Shown in pieces: positions 1 to 9,761 of a DNA stretch of 35,655 bases (its first letter is position 1; each line of letters starts with the position of its first letter). This DNA is from an uncultured Acidimicrobiales bacterium (GTDB lineage Bacteria; Actinomycetota; Acidimicrobiia; Acidimicrobiales; SHLQ01): NCBI GenBank assembly GCA_938023735.1, contig CALJDK010000192.1, positions 1 to 35,655 of the forward strand, given 5' to 3'. A program made the translations under genes and the position numbers. Under the pieces are notes generated by a model. The model was given only the letters and a program-made list of their open reading frames with translations. It searched no databases and was not told the DNA's origin.

Positions 1-3000
1 AGTCGAGCGGGGCGAACGCCTTCTCGAGAAGCTGTGCTTGCTCCTGCTTGTGGATGGTTGATGACCCGGTTGCCGGACTTCCCGACTCGAAGCGACTGAT
101 GCGCTTCACCCGGTGGTCACGGTGTTCTTCGAACAGTCGGCCCTTGGCGAAGTTCCATGCGCCCATGTTCTCGGGCTCCTCTTGGAGCCACACGATTTCT
201 TTGGCATTGGAGTACTTGGCCAAGATCTCATGGCTACGCTCGGCCGGCCATGGATAGAGCTGTTCGATTCGGATAATCGCCACGTTGGCGCCGATCTCGT
301 CTCGCTTGGCCATGGCGTCGTAGGAAACCTTGCCCGAGCAGTAGATAAGCCGCTCTACCGATGTGGGGTCGGTGATGCCCGGATCGTCGAGCAGCTCCTG
401 GAACGAACCGCTGATGAGCTCGTCGATGTTCGAGCGGGCCTCGCGTGAGCGCAGCAGCGACTTTGGCGTGAACACGATGAGCGGCTTGCGAATATCGCGC
501 AGCATCTGGCGGCGCAGCAGATGGAAGAACTGGGCGCCGGTGGTGGCGTTGGCAACCTGAATGTTGTCTTCCGCGCACAACAGCAGGAACCGCTCCATGC
601 GACCCGACGAGTGCTCGGGGCCCTGGCCCTCGGAGCCATGGGGTAGAAGCATGACGAGGCCGGTGGTTTCGTTCCACTTGTCTTCGGCGGCCACAATGAA
701 CTGGTCGATGATGATCTGGGCACCGTTGACGAAGTCGCCGAACTGGGCCTCCCACACCGTGAGGACATCTTTGTTGGCTTGGGCGTAGCCGTACTCGAAA
801 CCGAGGGCAGCGTATTCCGACAGCAACGAGTCGTAGATCCAGAACTCTGAGTTGTTCCGCATGGCGTCGAGCAGGATGTGCTCGTCGGCAGTCTCGTAGT
901 CGACCAGTGTCGAGTGGCGGTGCGAGAACGTACCGCGCCGTGAGTCCTGCCCCGAGATTCGCACCGAGGTGCCTTCGTGGAGCAGCGAACCAATGGCCAT
1001 TGCTTCGGCCAGTGCCCAATCGACTTCGCCGCCCTGAAACATCTTGTCGCGGGTTTCGAACTGGCGGGCCAGCTTGGGATGGATGGTAAAGCCCTCGGGA
1101 ACGGTGTTGAGCGCCGAGTACACGGCATCGAGCGTTGCCCGTGACGTGCCGGTGTCAATATGGGGGAGCACGCCGGTGGGTGCCGGCGGTTCAGCGGCAA
1201 AACGAGCTTCGGTCGGTGCGCTCTCGCGCGTTTCCGTGAGTGCTTCTTGCAGCTGCGACTGGAAATCGTCGAGGCCCTCTTCGGCCTGTTCGATGGTGAA
1301 GTCGCCGCGCTTCACAAGCGATTCGACATACAGCTTTCGCACGGAACGGCGGGCCTCGATAGCCCGGTACATGAGCGGCTGGGTGTAGCTGGGGTCGTCG
1401 CCTTCGTTGTGGCCATGGCGGCGGTAGCAAACCATGTCGATCACGACGTCTTTGTTGAACTTCTGGCGGTACTCGAATGCCAGGCGGGCAACCCGGACAC
1501 ATGCTTCAGGGTCGTCGCCGTTCACATGGAAGATCGGTGCCTGCACCATCTTGGCGACGTCGGTGGGGTACTCGCTGGAGCGAGCGGCGTGAGGTGCGGT
1601 GGTGAAGCCGAGTTGGTTATTGATGATGACGTGAACCGCACCGCCAACCTTGTAGCCCTTGACCTGCGAGAGGTTAAGGGTTTCGGCAACCACGCCCTGG
1701 CCGGCAAAAGCGGCATCACCGTGAATCAACACGGGCAGTACGGGGTAGTTTCCGGGCGGAATGATCTGGTCCATCTTGGCCCGGGTCATACCGAGCACGA
1801 CCGGGTCGACCGCTTCGAGGTGGCTGGGGTTGGCCGCCAGCTCCACCATGACCTTGTTGCCTGCCGGGCTCGAGAAGGTTCCGGTCTGGCCAAGGTGATA
1901 CTTGACGTCGCCCGAACCCTGCACGGCGTCTTCGGTGACAGTGTCTTCGAATTCTTCGAAGAGATCCTCGTAGTCCTTGCCGACGATGTTGACGAGCACG
2001 TTGAGTCGGCCCCGGTGGGCCATGCCAACGACGGCTTCCTGGATCGAGTCGTCGGCGGCGGCACTGAGAAGGGCGTCGAGGAGCGGGATGGTGCTTTCGG
2101 CGCCTTCGATTCCGAATCGCTTCTGGCCGACGTATTTCGTGGCGAGGAACTTCTCGAGCGCTTCAGCGGCGTTGAGGCGACCAAGGATATGCAGCTGCTC
2201 GTCGGCAGAAAGCGCATCGGAGCCACCCTCGAGCTGGTCCTGGATCCAGGCCTTCTCTTCGTAGCCGGTGATGTGCATGTACTCGATACCGATGGTTCGG
2301 CAGTACGCGTCTCGCAAAATGCCGAGCAGGTCGGCAAGCTTGTGCCGTTGACCCTTTGCGCCAACGTCGGTGCCCATCAGGCCGTGGGTGAGGAATTCAC
2401 GCTCGAGATCCCAGATGGTCAGGCCGTAGCTTGCCGGGTCGAGCTCGCTGTGCATGTCGGGCTCTTTGGCGGTCAGCGGATCGAGGTCGGCGATGAGGTG
2501 GCCTCGTGACCGGTAGGCGTTGACCAGCGAGTCAACCTGGCTCTGCTTTTCGATCATTGCTTCGTCGCGGTCGGCGAAGTTGGTGTCCTTGCGCCACTTG
2601 ACGGCCTCGTAGGGCACGCCAAGCGAGCGGAGAAGATCGACATAGAAGTCGTCTTCGCCCAGAAGAAGCTCGTGCACCTTCTTGAGGAACAACCCCGACT
2701 CGGCACCCTGAATGATGCGGTGGTCGTAGGTGGAGCTAACGGTGGTGATCTTGGAGATACCAAGGTCGGCGAGCGTGCCTGGGTCGGCCGCTTGGAATTC
2801 GGTGGGGTAGGCGATGGTGCCCATGCCAACGATGAGGCCCTGGCCGGGCATGAGGCGGGGCACCGACTGCACGGTTCCGATGGTTCCGGGGTTGGTAAGG
2901 CTTACGGTGATGCCGGCGAAATCGTCGGGGGTGAGCTTGTTGTCGCGGACCTTGCGAATGGCCTCTTCGTACCGGTCGACAAACGCACGGAAGTCGAGCG

Positions 3001-3664
3001 TGTCGGCGTCGCGCACGTTGACCACCATGAGTGTGCGGCTGCCGTCGGATTTGGGAACATCGACAGCGATACCAAGCCCGACATGTTCGTGGCGGACGAT
3101 GCGGGGCTTGCCCTCGGCATCTTCGAGGTAACTGGCGTTCATTGCGGGCACGGCGTCGGAGATCGCTCGCACGACGGCATAGCCGATGATGTGGGTGAAG
3201 CTGATCTTTCCGCCGCGGGTACGGGTGAGGTACCCGTTCATGATTTTGCGGTTTACTTCGAGGAGCCGGGCAGGAACCTCGCGAAAGCTGGTGGCCGTGG
3301 GAACTCCCAGACTGGCTTCCATATTGGCCACGATGCGAGCGGCAGCGCCACGAAGCGGTTCGCCGTCGGGATCTGCTGGCGGTGCCGGTTTCGCGGCTGG
3401 CGCCGGGGCTGGTGCGGCGGCGGCGGGCTGAGCGCTCGCCGGTGCAGCGGCGGTTGGCGAGGGAGCGGGTACGACGGGCGCAGTAGCGGCCGCGGCCATG
3501 GTGTTTGCTGCTCCGAGGCCACCGTTGGTCTGATTGCCGTAGTCGGCGAAAAAGTCCTGCCATGAGGCACTGACCGATGTCGGATCGGCGAGATACTGCT
3601 CGTACATTTCATCGACGAGCCAAGCGTTCTGGCCAACTGCTGAGGGACGTTGTACGTCTGTCAC
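1..3664 (-). CDS. kgd: Multifunctional 2-oxoglutarate dehydrogenase E2-E1 protein (partial, C-terminus cut)
   Basis: This is the actinobacterial fused E2-E1 component that decarboxylates 2-oxoglutarate in the TCA cycle, working with a lipoylated E2 and E3. The GTG start at 3664 gives an N-terminus with NAWLVDEMYEQYLADP, the hallmark short helix of Kgd proteins. An Ala/Pro-rich linker follows at about residues 55-100. The acyltransferase-like domain ends near residue 318 with TYDHRIIQGAESG. The E1 domain contains the thiamine-diphosphate stretch GDAAFAGQGVVAETLNLSQ near residue 650 and GMAHRGRLNVL before it. The frame stays open for 1221 codons and reaches PATGSSTIHKQEQAQLLEKA at the window edge. 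This is the usual C-terminal region of the family, so only a few residues should be missing. The start is supported by a TAGGGT box exactly 6 nt upstream. It is transcribed divergently from the exonuclease III gene. Confidence 0.96.
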   Translation of the reverse strand, partial: MTDVQRPSAVGQNAWLVDEMYEQYLADPTSVSASWQDFFADYGNQTNGGLGAANTMAAAATAPVVPAPSPTAAAPASAQPAAAAPAPAPAAKPAPPADPDGEPLRGAAARIVANMEASLGVPTATSFREVPARLLEVNRKIMNGYLTRTRGGKISFTHIIGYAVVRAISDAVPAMNASYLEDAEGKPRIVRHEHVGLGIAVDVPKSDGSRTLMVVNVRDADTLDFRAFVDRYEEAIRKVRDNKLTPDDFAGITVSLTNPGTIGTVQSVPRLMPGQGLIVGMGTIAYPTEFQAADPGTLADLGISKITTVSSTYDHRIIQGAESGLFLKKVHELLLGEDDFYVDLLRSLGVPYEAVKWRKDTNFADRDEAMIEKQSQVDSLVNAYRSRGHLIADLDPLTAKEPDMHSELDPASYGLTIWDLEREFLTHGLMGTDVGAKGQRHKLADLLGILRDAYCRTIGIEYMHITGYEEKAWIQDQLEGGSDALSADEQLHILGRLNAAEALEKFLATKYVGQKRFGIEGAESTIPLLDALLSAAADDSIQEAVVGMAHRGRLNVLVNIVGKDYEDLFEEFEDTVTEDAVQGSGDVKYHLGQTGTFSSPAGNKVMVELAANPSHLEAVDPVVLGMTRAKMDQIIPPGNYPVLPVLIHGDAAFAGQGVVAETLNLSQVKGYKVGGAVHVIINNQLGFTTAPHAARSSEYPTDVAKMVQAPIFHVNGDDPEACVRVARLAFEYRQKFNKDVVIDMVCYRRHGHNEGDDPSYTQPLMYRAIEARRSVRKLYVESLVKRGDFTIEQAEEGLDDFQSQLQEALTETRESAPTEARFAAEPPAPTGVLPHIDTGTSRATLDAVYSALNTVPEGFTIHPKLARQFETRDKMFQGGEVDWALAEAMAIGSLLHEGTSVRISGQDSRRGTFSHRHSTLVDYETADEHILLDAMRNNSEFWIYDSLLSEYAALGFEYGYAQANKDVLTVWEAQFGDFVNGAQIIIDQFIVAAEDKWNETTGLVMLLPHGSEGQGPEHSSGRMERFLLLCAEDNIQVANATTGAQFFHLLRRQMLRDIRKPLIVFTPKSLLRSREARSNIDELISGSFQELLDDPGITDPTSVERLIYCSGKVSYDAMAKRDEIGANVAIIRIEQLYPWPAERSHEILAKYSNAKEIVWLQEEPENMGAWNFAKGRLFEEHRDHRVKRISRFESGSPATGSSTIHKQEQAQLLEKAFAPLD

Positions 3665-3670
3665 GATGCA

Positions 3671-3676
3671 ACCCTA
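3671..3676 (-). promoter_or_regulatory. Probable -10 box of kgd (leaderless)
   Basis: On the minus strand TAGGGT is followed by 6 nt and then the GTG start of kgd. A transcript starting about 6-7 nt after this box would begin at the start codon. No convincing -35 hexamer is visible. The box is seen; its function is inferred from the same arrangement at other starts in the window. Confidence 0.5.
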
Positions 3677-3802
3677 GGTGCTCTGCGCACCGGCTTTGTG
3701 ACCAGTGCCAAAATTCCTATCGGCGAACTGTTAAAAGTCTGTAACGGTCGGCCGAAAAGCCGAACGCAGTCCACACGGCCGCTGTCGTCTAGTTTCCGTC
3801 GG

Positions 3803-4573
3803 GTGCGAATCGTTACCTGGAATGTGAACTCCTTGAACGCTCGGATCGACCGGACACTTGAGTGGCTTGAGCTGTTCGAGCCCGACGTTCTGTGTCTCCA
3901 GGAAACCAAGCTTGCCGACGATGCGTTCCCTCACGATCGATTCGCCGAAGCCGGCTACGAATCGGTCCATCATGGTCAAGGCCAATGGAACGGTGTGGCC
4001 ATCCTCAGCAAGGTGGGTCTGGACGATGCCCGACCTGGGTTCGCCGACGGCGGGGATCCTGATGTCGATGCCCGAATCGTATGGGCCACCTGCGGTGGGG
4101 TCCGAATCGCCAGCTGCTACGTGCCCAACGGCCGGTCGCTCGATGACGATCATTACCAGTACAAGCTGGCCTGGCTCGACCGCCTGGCCGCCGATCTCGA
4201 TCAGAACGCATCACCCGCCGATGATCTCTGCATCGTCGGCGACTTCAACATCGCCCCCGATGACCGTGATGTTTATGACCCCAAGGTATTGGTGGGGGCC
4301 ACCCACGGCAGCCAACCCGAACGCGATCGCCTTCAGGCGCTTCTCGACTGGGGTCTCGACGACGTGTTCCGCCTGCACCACGACGAAGCCGGCTTGTACA
4401 GCTGGTGGGATTACCGAGGCGGAAACTTCCATAAACGGCTCGGCATGCGAATCGATCTGCTCCTCACCAGCGAATCGGTAACCAGCCGAACCCAACGTGC
4501 GCTTGTCGAACGCAATGCGCGAAAAGGCAAAGACCCAAGCGATCACGCACCCGTGCTTATAGATATTAGGTAG
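3803..4573 (+). CDS. xthA: Exodeoxyribonuclease III
   Basis: This is a 256-residue DNA repair nuclease of the exonuclease III / AP endonuclease family, which cleaves at abasic sites and removes 3' blocking groups. The protein begins VRIVTWNVNSLNAR (N of the active site), followed by CLQETKL (metal-binding Glu). It continues with DFNIAP (Asp/Asn pair) and ends with SDHAPV (catalytic Asp-His). The length matches the family norm of about 255-270. A frame open further upstream would overlap kgd and lacks homology, so the GTG at 3803 directly before RIVTWN is the better start. A TAGTTT box lies 7 nt before it. The gene is divergent from kgd and followed by the antiporter gene on the same strand after about 50 bp. 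Confidence 0.94.
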   Translation: MRIVTWNVNSLNARIDRTLEWLELFEPDVLCLQETKLADDAFPHDRFAEAGYESVHHGQGQWNGVAILSKVGLDDARPGFADGGDPDVDARIVWATCGGVRIASCYVPNGRSLDDDHYQYKLAWLDRLAADLDQNASPADDLCIVGDFNIAPDDRDVYDPKVLVGATHGSQPERDRLQALLDWGLDDVFRLHHDEAGLYSWWDYRGGNFHKRLGMRIDLLLTSESVTSRTQRALVERNARKGKDPSDHAPVLIDIR

Positions 4574-4627
4574 CAACTCGGTCCAGTCCGTCTGAAGTGG
4601 CATGTGGCGGCTACGGTCGGCCCACCC

Positions 4628-6886
4628 ATGCTCATCCCCATAGAAGAACACGCCCTGCTGATCTTTTGGGTGCAGCTACTGGTGCTGGTCGGGCTCGCCC
4701 GGTTCCTCGGCGCGCTGATGCGCCGTGTCGGGCTCCCGTCGGTTATCGGCGAACTGGGTGCCGGCCTGGTGCTCGGGCCGTCGGTGTTCGGCAAGCTCTG
4801 GCCTCACGGGTTTGAAGAGTTCCTTCCCGGTGACGAGGCCGGCTCGGCTGCGTTGCTTGCCATTTCGTGGGTCGGGGTCGCGCTGCTCCTGGTGGTGACC
4901 GGCTTCGAGACCGATCTCGCGCTCATCACCAAGCTCGGCCGAGCTGCGATCTTGGTGACCGCGTTCAGCCTTGTTGTGCCGTTCTTCGGCGGACTCGGGG
5001 TTGGGTATCTGTTGCCCGACGGATTCTTGGGGCTCGGACTCGAAGGCGATGGCGGAAACCGAACTACCTTTGCGCTCTTTGTTGCGTTGGCGCTGAGTGT
5101 GTCGTCGCTGGCCGTTATCGCCAAGATCTTGTCCGAGCTGGGTCTTATGCGCCGAGACTTTGGCCAGATCACGGTGGCCGCCGGTATGGCCAACGATGTT
5201 GCTGGCTGGGTGCTGCTAGCGATCTTTGCCGGTCTTGCTTCGTCGGGCGGGTTCGACGTGGTTGCGCTCGGAAAGACCCTGGGTGGCCTGGCGCTCTTCA
5301 CTGCGCTGGCGTTCACCGTTGGTCAACGGGTTGTCGATAACAGTCTTCGCAACTTTCTGCGCTCTGGAAGCGACGTCACCGGCGCACTCACCGTGGCGGT
5401 GCTCACGATGCTTCTTTTTGGCGTCGTCACCCAATACCTGGGTGTTGAGGCGGTGCTCGGAGCCTTTGTTGCTGGCGTGGTGCTCAACCGTTCGCGGTTC
5501 CAGAACCCCGAGGTACTTCATCATCTCGAATCGCTGACCAGTGTCTTCTTTGCTCCGGTGTTCTTTGCCACCGCTGGTCTTCGGGTCGACCTGGGCTTGC
5601 TCAACAACAGCGAGGCATTGCTGTGGGCGGCAGTCGTGCTGGCCATCGCGTTGATTGCAAAGTTTGTTGGGGCCTACACCGGAGCCATTGCTGCGGGGCA
5701 GTCGAAGCGAGCCGGAACCGCCCTGGGCGCCGGACTCAACGCTCGTGGAGCTCTCGAAATCGTTATCGCCACCGTGGCGCTGGGGCTCGGCGTGTTCAAC
5801 GACACCGCCTACACCGTCATCGTCCTTGTCCCGATGGTCACCACGGTGGTGGCATCGGTATCGCTTCGCTATGTGGTGCGCGACTGGCTCGGTTCGGAGG
5901 ATGAGCAAGAGCGTCTCGAGCGCGAAGAAGCGCTGGCCCGCAACCTGGTGGTCAAGGCCGATCGCATCCTGCTGCCGTCGATGTCGGGGCCGGCCTCGAT
6001 TGCCGCTGCGCAGGTGTTGCAGTTTTCCTGGCCGCCGGAGGCGCCAGTGAGCGTGATGTCGGTCGCCACCGGTGCCGGCGACGCCCAGTCGAGTGAGGTT
6101 GACATCACCGTGCTGCGCAACGTGCTGTATGAGCGCTCCATCGAGCATCGACAGATTTCCGGCCCCAGCAGCTCGGGCAGCAACTCCGTCAAGAGCATTT
6201 CTGCTAAGAGCGTTTCCGCCAAGAGTATTGCGGCAGAGATCGCCGCCGAAGCAAAGCTTGGCTACGGGGCGATCGTTGTCGGCGTCGCTGTCGATCACGA
6301 TGGCGGTCTGTTGTCGCCCATGGTCGACGAGCTGCTGCAGACCACCACGGTGCCGGTCATCATCGTTCGCCGGGCGCGCAACATCGACCGGCCGCTACCG
6401 GGCGCCTTCACCCGGGCGTTGGTGCCGGTTACCGGTACGGCGTCGTCGAAGGCAGCCCAAGAGATTGCGTTCAGCATCAGTGAGGACCTCGGCACCGAAC
6501 TTCTGCTGAGCCATGTGGTTCCCGCGCAGCCCGGCCTTCCGCTGAAGAACCTCTTCTCCCGCTCCGACGAGCCGGACAGCGACGATGTCACCGACCGGCT
6601 TATCGAAGCAGCCCGGGTCGCCGCCAAGGGGCACGGGGCTTCGGTGCAGACCTCGGTGATTTCAAGCGCCACCATCGCCGACGGCATCGTGCGAACCGCC
6701 GATCGACAAGAAGCCGATCTGGTGGTGCTGGGCGCAACGCTTCGCAGCGTCGACGGGCGTCCGTTTCTGGGCCAGACCGTCGAGTCGGTTCTCGAGCAGT
6801 GTGACGCCACCGTCGTCGTGGTTACCATGCCCCGAGACCGGTCGGGCGACGACTCACAGAGCGTTTCGCTGGCGACGAAGTCCTAG
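4628..6886 (+). CDS. Cation:proton antiporter with C-terminal universal-stress domains
   Basis: This is a membrane antiporter of the monovalent cation:proton antiporter superfamily (Na+/H+ exchanger domain), expected to exchange Na+ or K+ for H+. About 12-13 hydrophobic segments fill the first 430 residues. They include the GELGAGLVLGPSVFG segment, typical after the first helices, and the ion-binding ND pair in AAGMANDVAGW (near residue 190). The Asn-Asp form is usually linked to electroneutral exchange. The cytosolic C-terminal 320 residues look like two universal-stress-protein domains, with GAIVVGVA and ADLVVLGAT strands. A three-unit KSISA-like repeat (6191-6235) lies within the first of them. 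I chose ATG 4628 because a TACGGT box lies 10 nt upstream; an in-frame GTG at 4604 would add 8 residues. The stop overlaps the convergent helicase stop by 4 bp. Ion specificity cannot be read from the sequence. Confidence 0.88.
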   Translation: MLIPIEEHALLIFWVQLLVLVGLARFLGALMRRVGLPSVIGELGAGLVLGPSVFGKLWPHGFEEFLPGDEAGSAALLAISWVGVALLLVVTGFETDLALITKLGRAAILVTAFSLVVPFFGGLGVGYLLPDGFLGLGLEGDGGNRTTFALFVALALSVSSLAVIAKILSELGLMRRDFGQITVAAGMANDVAGWVLLAIFAGLASSGGFDVVALGKTLGGLALFTALAFTVGQRVVDNSLRNFLRSGSDVTGALTVAVLTMLLFGVVTQYLGVEAVLGAFVAGVVLNRSRFQNPEVLHHLESLTSVFFAPVFFATAGLRVDLGLLNNSEALLWAAVVLAIALIAKFVGAYTGAIAAGQSKRAGTALGAGLNARGALEIVIATVALGLGVFNDTAYTVIVLVPMVTTVVASVSLRYVVRDWLGSEDEQERLEREEALARNLVVKADRILLPSMSGPASIAAAQVLQFSWPPEAPVSVMSVATGAGDAQSSEVDITVLRNVLYERSIEHRQISGPSSSGSNSVKSISAKSVSAKSIAAEIAAEAKLGYGAIVVGVAVDHDGGLLSPMVDELLQTTTVPVIIVRRARNIDRPLPGAFTRALVPVTGTASSKAAQEIAFSISEDLGTELLLSHVVPAQPGLPLKNLFSRSDEPDSDDVTDRLIEAARVAAKGHGASVQTSVISSATIADGIVRTADRQEADLVVLGATLRSVDGRPFLGQTVESVLEQCDATVVVVTMPRDRSGDDSQSVSLATKS
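6191..6235 (+). repeat. Three 15-bp tandem units inside the antiporter gene
   Basis: Units start at 6191, 6206 and 6221 and encode KSISA, KSVSA and KSIAA. They lie in a flexible segment before the helix of the first universal-stress domain. The units differ mostly at third positions, which suggests an older duplication kept at the protein level. Confidence 0.7.
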
Positions 6887-9048
6887 GCGTCGAGCGCTAG
6901 CGCGTCGAGGATTGCTCTGCCGAACCGACGAGCCTTGACCGGTGGGAGTCCGGCGGTGACAAGGTCATCGATACCGGCCAGTTGCTCGGGTGGCGCAGCG
7001 AGAAGGGCGTCGAGCTGCTCGTCGGTGAGAATGGCGACAGGTTTTACCGACGAACCGGCAGCGCGTCGATCTCGCCACGCCTCGAGCGCTTGGCGTCGAG
7101 GATCGGGAGCATGGGCGTCATCGTCGCTTGGGGCGTTGGAGGCGTGTTGCGTTCGAAGCTCTGCAAGTTTCTCGCTTGGACTTTGGGGCAGCGAGCCCGG
7201 GCCAGCAGCAGCGTCTCGAAGATCGATGGTGGGTGAGTTTGCAGCCCCTGCGAGCTGGTCGAGATATGGCGAAGGTTCGCGCTCGGTGGCCTTGGCATTG
7301 AACGTTCGCTGTTGTGCCCATGAGCACGACAGCACTCGTTCGGCCCGGGTCGCCGCCACGTAGAGCAGGTTGCGTTCCTCGTTGAGGGCCTCGGTGGTTC
7401 GGGCAAACGCCAACGGCACATAACCAGCTTCGAGGCCGGCCACATGAACCACCGGCCATTCGAGACCCTTGGCCGCGTGAAAAGTGGACAGCTCGACGGC
7501 GTCGGTGATGCTGCCGGCTCGGTCGCTGCCAATGGCGGTGTGGAGCCAACCCGCAAAGCGCGAACCTGGACCATCGGGGTCGAGCACTAGAAACTCGCGG
7601 GCCAGATCGATGAGGATGCCGATGGTTGTGTGACGGTCGAGATCGTCGGCGTCGGAGGTAGTAAGGCCGCCGTCGCTGGTGTCGCCGTTCCAAATGGTGT
7701 CACCGGCGCCGGGCTCGAGTTCAAGTTCGAGATCGGTGATTGCACTGCGAAGGTCCGGAGCGTGGGCCAGATCCTCGAAGATGCTCTTTACCTCGGGGCG
7801 GTCGAGGAAATCGGTTCCGGCTCGGGTACGAAACGGAATGCCGGCAGCTCGAAGGGCCACTTCGAATCGGGCGAGTTGGCCGTTGGTGCGGGTAAGGATG
7901 GCCTGCTTGCTCCACGAGTCGCCGGGGCGGCGGGCATCGCGAACCGCTCGGGCCACACCGGTGGCTTCGTCGACATCGGACGCATATGCCGTGATGATGG
8001 GCACCGGCCCGGGGTTACGGGTGGCCAACAGCGGTTCGAGGTTGGCGAGCTCGGTGGGAAGCACGGCTTCGGCGGCCGCCAGAATTTGTGGCGTCGATCG
8101 ATGATTTCGGCGAAGGGTAAGGGTCTGGGCATTGGCGAAGTGATCGCCGAACTCGTTGATGTAACGGGAGTCGGCACCATTCCAGGCGTAGATGGCCTGA
8201 CGAGGGTCGCCCACCACGCACAGATCGGCTTCGGTACTGAGCCAGGATTTCAACAGCGCCAGCTGGAGCGGGTTGACGTCTTGGAACTCGTCGACAAACA
8301 GGTGACGAAAACGCCACCGTTGGGCTTCGCCCCACCGTCGATCGCGGCGCAGCTCGCTGGCGGTGAGGCCAAGCAGATCGTCGAAGTCCACCAGTCCCAT
8401 CCGCTTCTTCTTCTCCTCGTAGTCGGAGAAAAGGTTGGCTACCCGTTGTGGGTCGACGTTTGGTTGACGACCAGCGGACCGAACGGCATCAACGTATTTC
8501 TGGGGGGAGATGAGGCGTGCTTTGGCCCACTCGATCTCGGTGACGATGTCGAAGGGTTGGGTGCGGTCGTCGCCTCGGGAAATCAGCTTCGAAACGAACC
8601 CCACTTTGCGTTCGAGAAGCTGCGGTTCGCGTCGTCCGGTTTCGGCCGCTCGGGCCCGGAGCTGTGCATAGGCAACGCCGTGAAACGTGCCGGCAGAAAC
8701 ATCGTCGCGCAGCCCGAGTTGTCGGAGTCGGCGGGTGAGTTCGCTGGCCGCTTTGCGGGTGAACGTGAGGGCCAGCACCCGGCGGGGGTCGATGGCCTCG
8801 GTGTGGGACCGGTAGGCGATTCGGTGGGTGAGGACCCTGGTCTTTCCCGAACCTGCGCCAGCGATGATGCAGAGCCGGTTGGCATCGGTGGTGACGGCCG
8901 CAATTTGTTCGGGGTTGAGCGAACGCAGCAGGGGAGAGTCGGCGATTTCTTTTGCGGTGATGGTGGAAGTTGACGGGGCCGCGGATGCGTTGTTTGACGC
9001 GCTGCCGGGTTCGGGTTCGCCGAAGTCAAGGGTGTCCACGCCGAGCAC
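6883..9048 (-). CDS. uvrD2: UvrD-family ATP-dependent DNA helicase with C-terminal HRDC domain (UvrD2-like)
   Basis: This is a superfamily 1A 3'-5' DNA helicase of 721 residues, likely acting in DNA repair or replication. Motifs appear in order. The Walker A GAGSGKT is at residues 64-70, ALTFTRKAA (motif Ia) comes next, then VDEFQDVNP (Walker B, DExx). GDPRQAIYAWNGA is motif III, LRRNHRST is motif IV, ELSTFHAAKGLEW is motif V and LLYVAATRA is motif VI. The last 75 residues (AWRDRRAA to the end) resemble an HRDC domain. The combination of helicase plus HRDC and the size match mycobacterial UvrD2 (about 700 residues). I see no tetracysteine motif near the end. A GTG at 9048 is used; a second GTG at 9039 is possible. 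The stop overlaps the antiporter stop by 4 bp, and the PH/SHOCT gene lies 35 bp upstream on the same strand. Confidence 0.9.
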   Translation of the reverse strand: MLGVDTLDFGEPEPGSASNNASAAPSTSTITAKEIADSPLLRSLNPEQIAAVTTDANRLCIIAGAGSGKTRVLTHRIAYRSHTEAIDPRRVLALTFTRKAASELTRRLRQLGLRDDVSAGTFHGVAYAQLRARAAETGRREPQLLERKVGFVSKLISRGDDRTQPFDIVTEIEWAKARLISPQKYVDAVRSAGRQPNVDPQRVANLFSDYEEKKKRMGLVDFDDLLGLTASELRRDRRWGEAQRWRFRHLFVDEFQDVNPLQLALLKSWLSTEADLCVVGDPRQAIYAWNGADSRYINEFGDHFANAQTLTLRRNHRSTPQILAAAEAVLPTELANLEPLLATRNPGPVPIITAYASDVDEATGVARAVRDARRPGDSWSKQAILTRTNGQLARFEVALRAAGIPFRTRAGTDFLDRPEVKSIFEDLAHAPDLRSAITDLELELEPGAGDTIWNGDTSDGGLTTSDADDLDRHTTIGILIDLAREFLVLDPDGPGSRFAGWLHTAIGSDRAGSITDAVELSTFHAAKGLEWPVVHVAGLEAGYVPLAFARTTEALNEERNLLYVAATRAERVLSCSWAQQRTFNAKATEREPSPYLDQLAGAANSPTIDLRDAAAGPGSLPQSPSEKLAELRTQHASNAPSDDDAHAPDPRRQALEAWRDRRAAGSSVKPVAILTDEQLDALLAAPPEQLAGIDDLVTAGLPPVKARRFGRAILDALALDA

Positions 9049-9083
9049 ATTACTTCGCTCTGCCGACAGGCCCGCCGCCGGGG

Positions 9084-9713
9084 CTACATGCGGTCGAGGA
9101 GTTGCTGCTTTTTCATCTGAAACTCTTCCTCGGTGAGCACGCCTTGTTGGCGAAGGGCGTCGAGCTTGCTGATCTGGTCGGGAATCGATTCGGTTTGTTG
9201 CCCACCGCTCGATGCGTTGGCGAGCTTGTTGAGCTTGTTGGTTTCGAAGTCTTCGATAACCCGGTAGATCTCGGCCTGGATGAGGTTGGGTCGGCGCACG
9301 TCGGAGAAGGTTTGTCGGCCGCCTTCGCCGGCCGACTCGATGGCCAGATCGCCGGCGCCGATCAGCCGTTCAAAGACCGACTGGTTGAAGAAGACGGTGT
9401 TGACCCGGTCGAGCGGGATCTCGATGCCCTTCTTTGCGGCCACGCCCTCGCGAGAAATTATGCGTTCGTTGGTGATGACGAAGTTGGTGGTGTTCCACTT
9501 GAGGAACGCAGTGGCGAAGTTGATGAGCGCTGGCACCAGAAAGACGGCAGCGATGATGAGCGAGATCGGGCCGCCAAGGAAGATGACGATGGCTGCGGCG
9601 ACGATGATGGCCAGCAGCAGTAGGCCGCCCGCAGGCACCAGATACCACCAGTGCGGGTTGAGATCGAGCACAATCTCTTCGTCTCGGCTGAGCAGGTCTT
9701 TCGAGAATCCCAT
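9084..9713 (-). CDS. PH (bPH2-type) domain membrane protein with C-terminal SHOCT domain
   Basis: The protein has 209 residues. Two hydrophobic helices at about 25-70 (LVPAGGLLLLAIIV and GGPISLIIAAVFLVPALI) precede a YdbS/bPH2-like domain with NFVITNERIISREGVAAKKG and IPLDRVNTV. The last 35 residues (DQISKLDALRQQGVLTEEEFQMKKQQLL) are a textbook SHOCT oligomerisation motif. Known bPH2-SHOCT proteins are membrane-associated and of unknown role. The ATG at 9713 is supported by a TACGAT box exactly 6 nt upstream. The gene is divergent from the alpha/beta hydrolase gene, with start codons 60 bp apart, and probably co-transcribed with the downstream helicase. Confidence 0.85.
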   Translation of the reverse strand: MGFSKDLLSRDEEIVLDLNPHWWYLVPAGGLLLLAIIVAAAIVIFLGGPISLIIAAVFLVPALINFATAFLKWNTTNFVITNERIISREGVAAKKGIEIPLDRVNTVFFNQSVFERLIGAGDLAIESAGEGGRQTFSDVRRPNLIQAEIYRVIEDFETNKLNKLANASSGGQQTESIPDQISKLDALRQQGVLTEEEFQMKKQQLLDRM

Positions 9714-9719
9714 GCGGCC

Positions 9720-9725
9720 ATCGTA
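9720..9725 (-). promoter_or_regulatory. Probable -10 box of the PH/SHOCT gene
   Basis: TACGAT on the minus strand, 6 nt before the ATG at 9713. It has the same geometry as kgd and the divergent hydrolase gene. Confidence 0.5.
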
Positions 9726-9761
9726 GGACCACTTCCGTGGCCGAATCGAGCCCGTCTGTTC

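Noticed and set aside
1160..2509. 449-codon open frame on the plus strand within kgd
   Set aside because: It is opposite the E1 domain of kgd, where the minus-strand frame has the thiamine-diphosphate motif. The plus-strand product has no family features.
7630..8973. 447-codon plus-strand open frame opposite the helicase
   Set aside because: The minus-strand helicase has all seven superfamily 1 motifs. The plus frame is a shadow of its codon bias.
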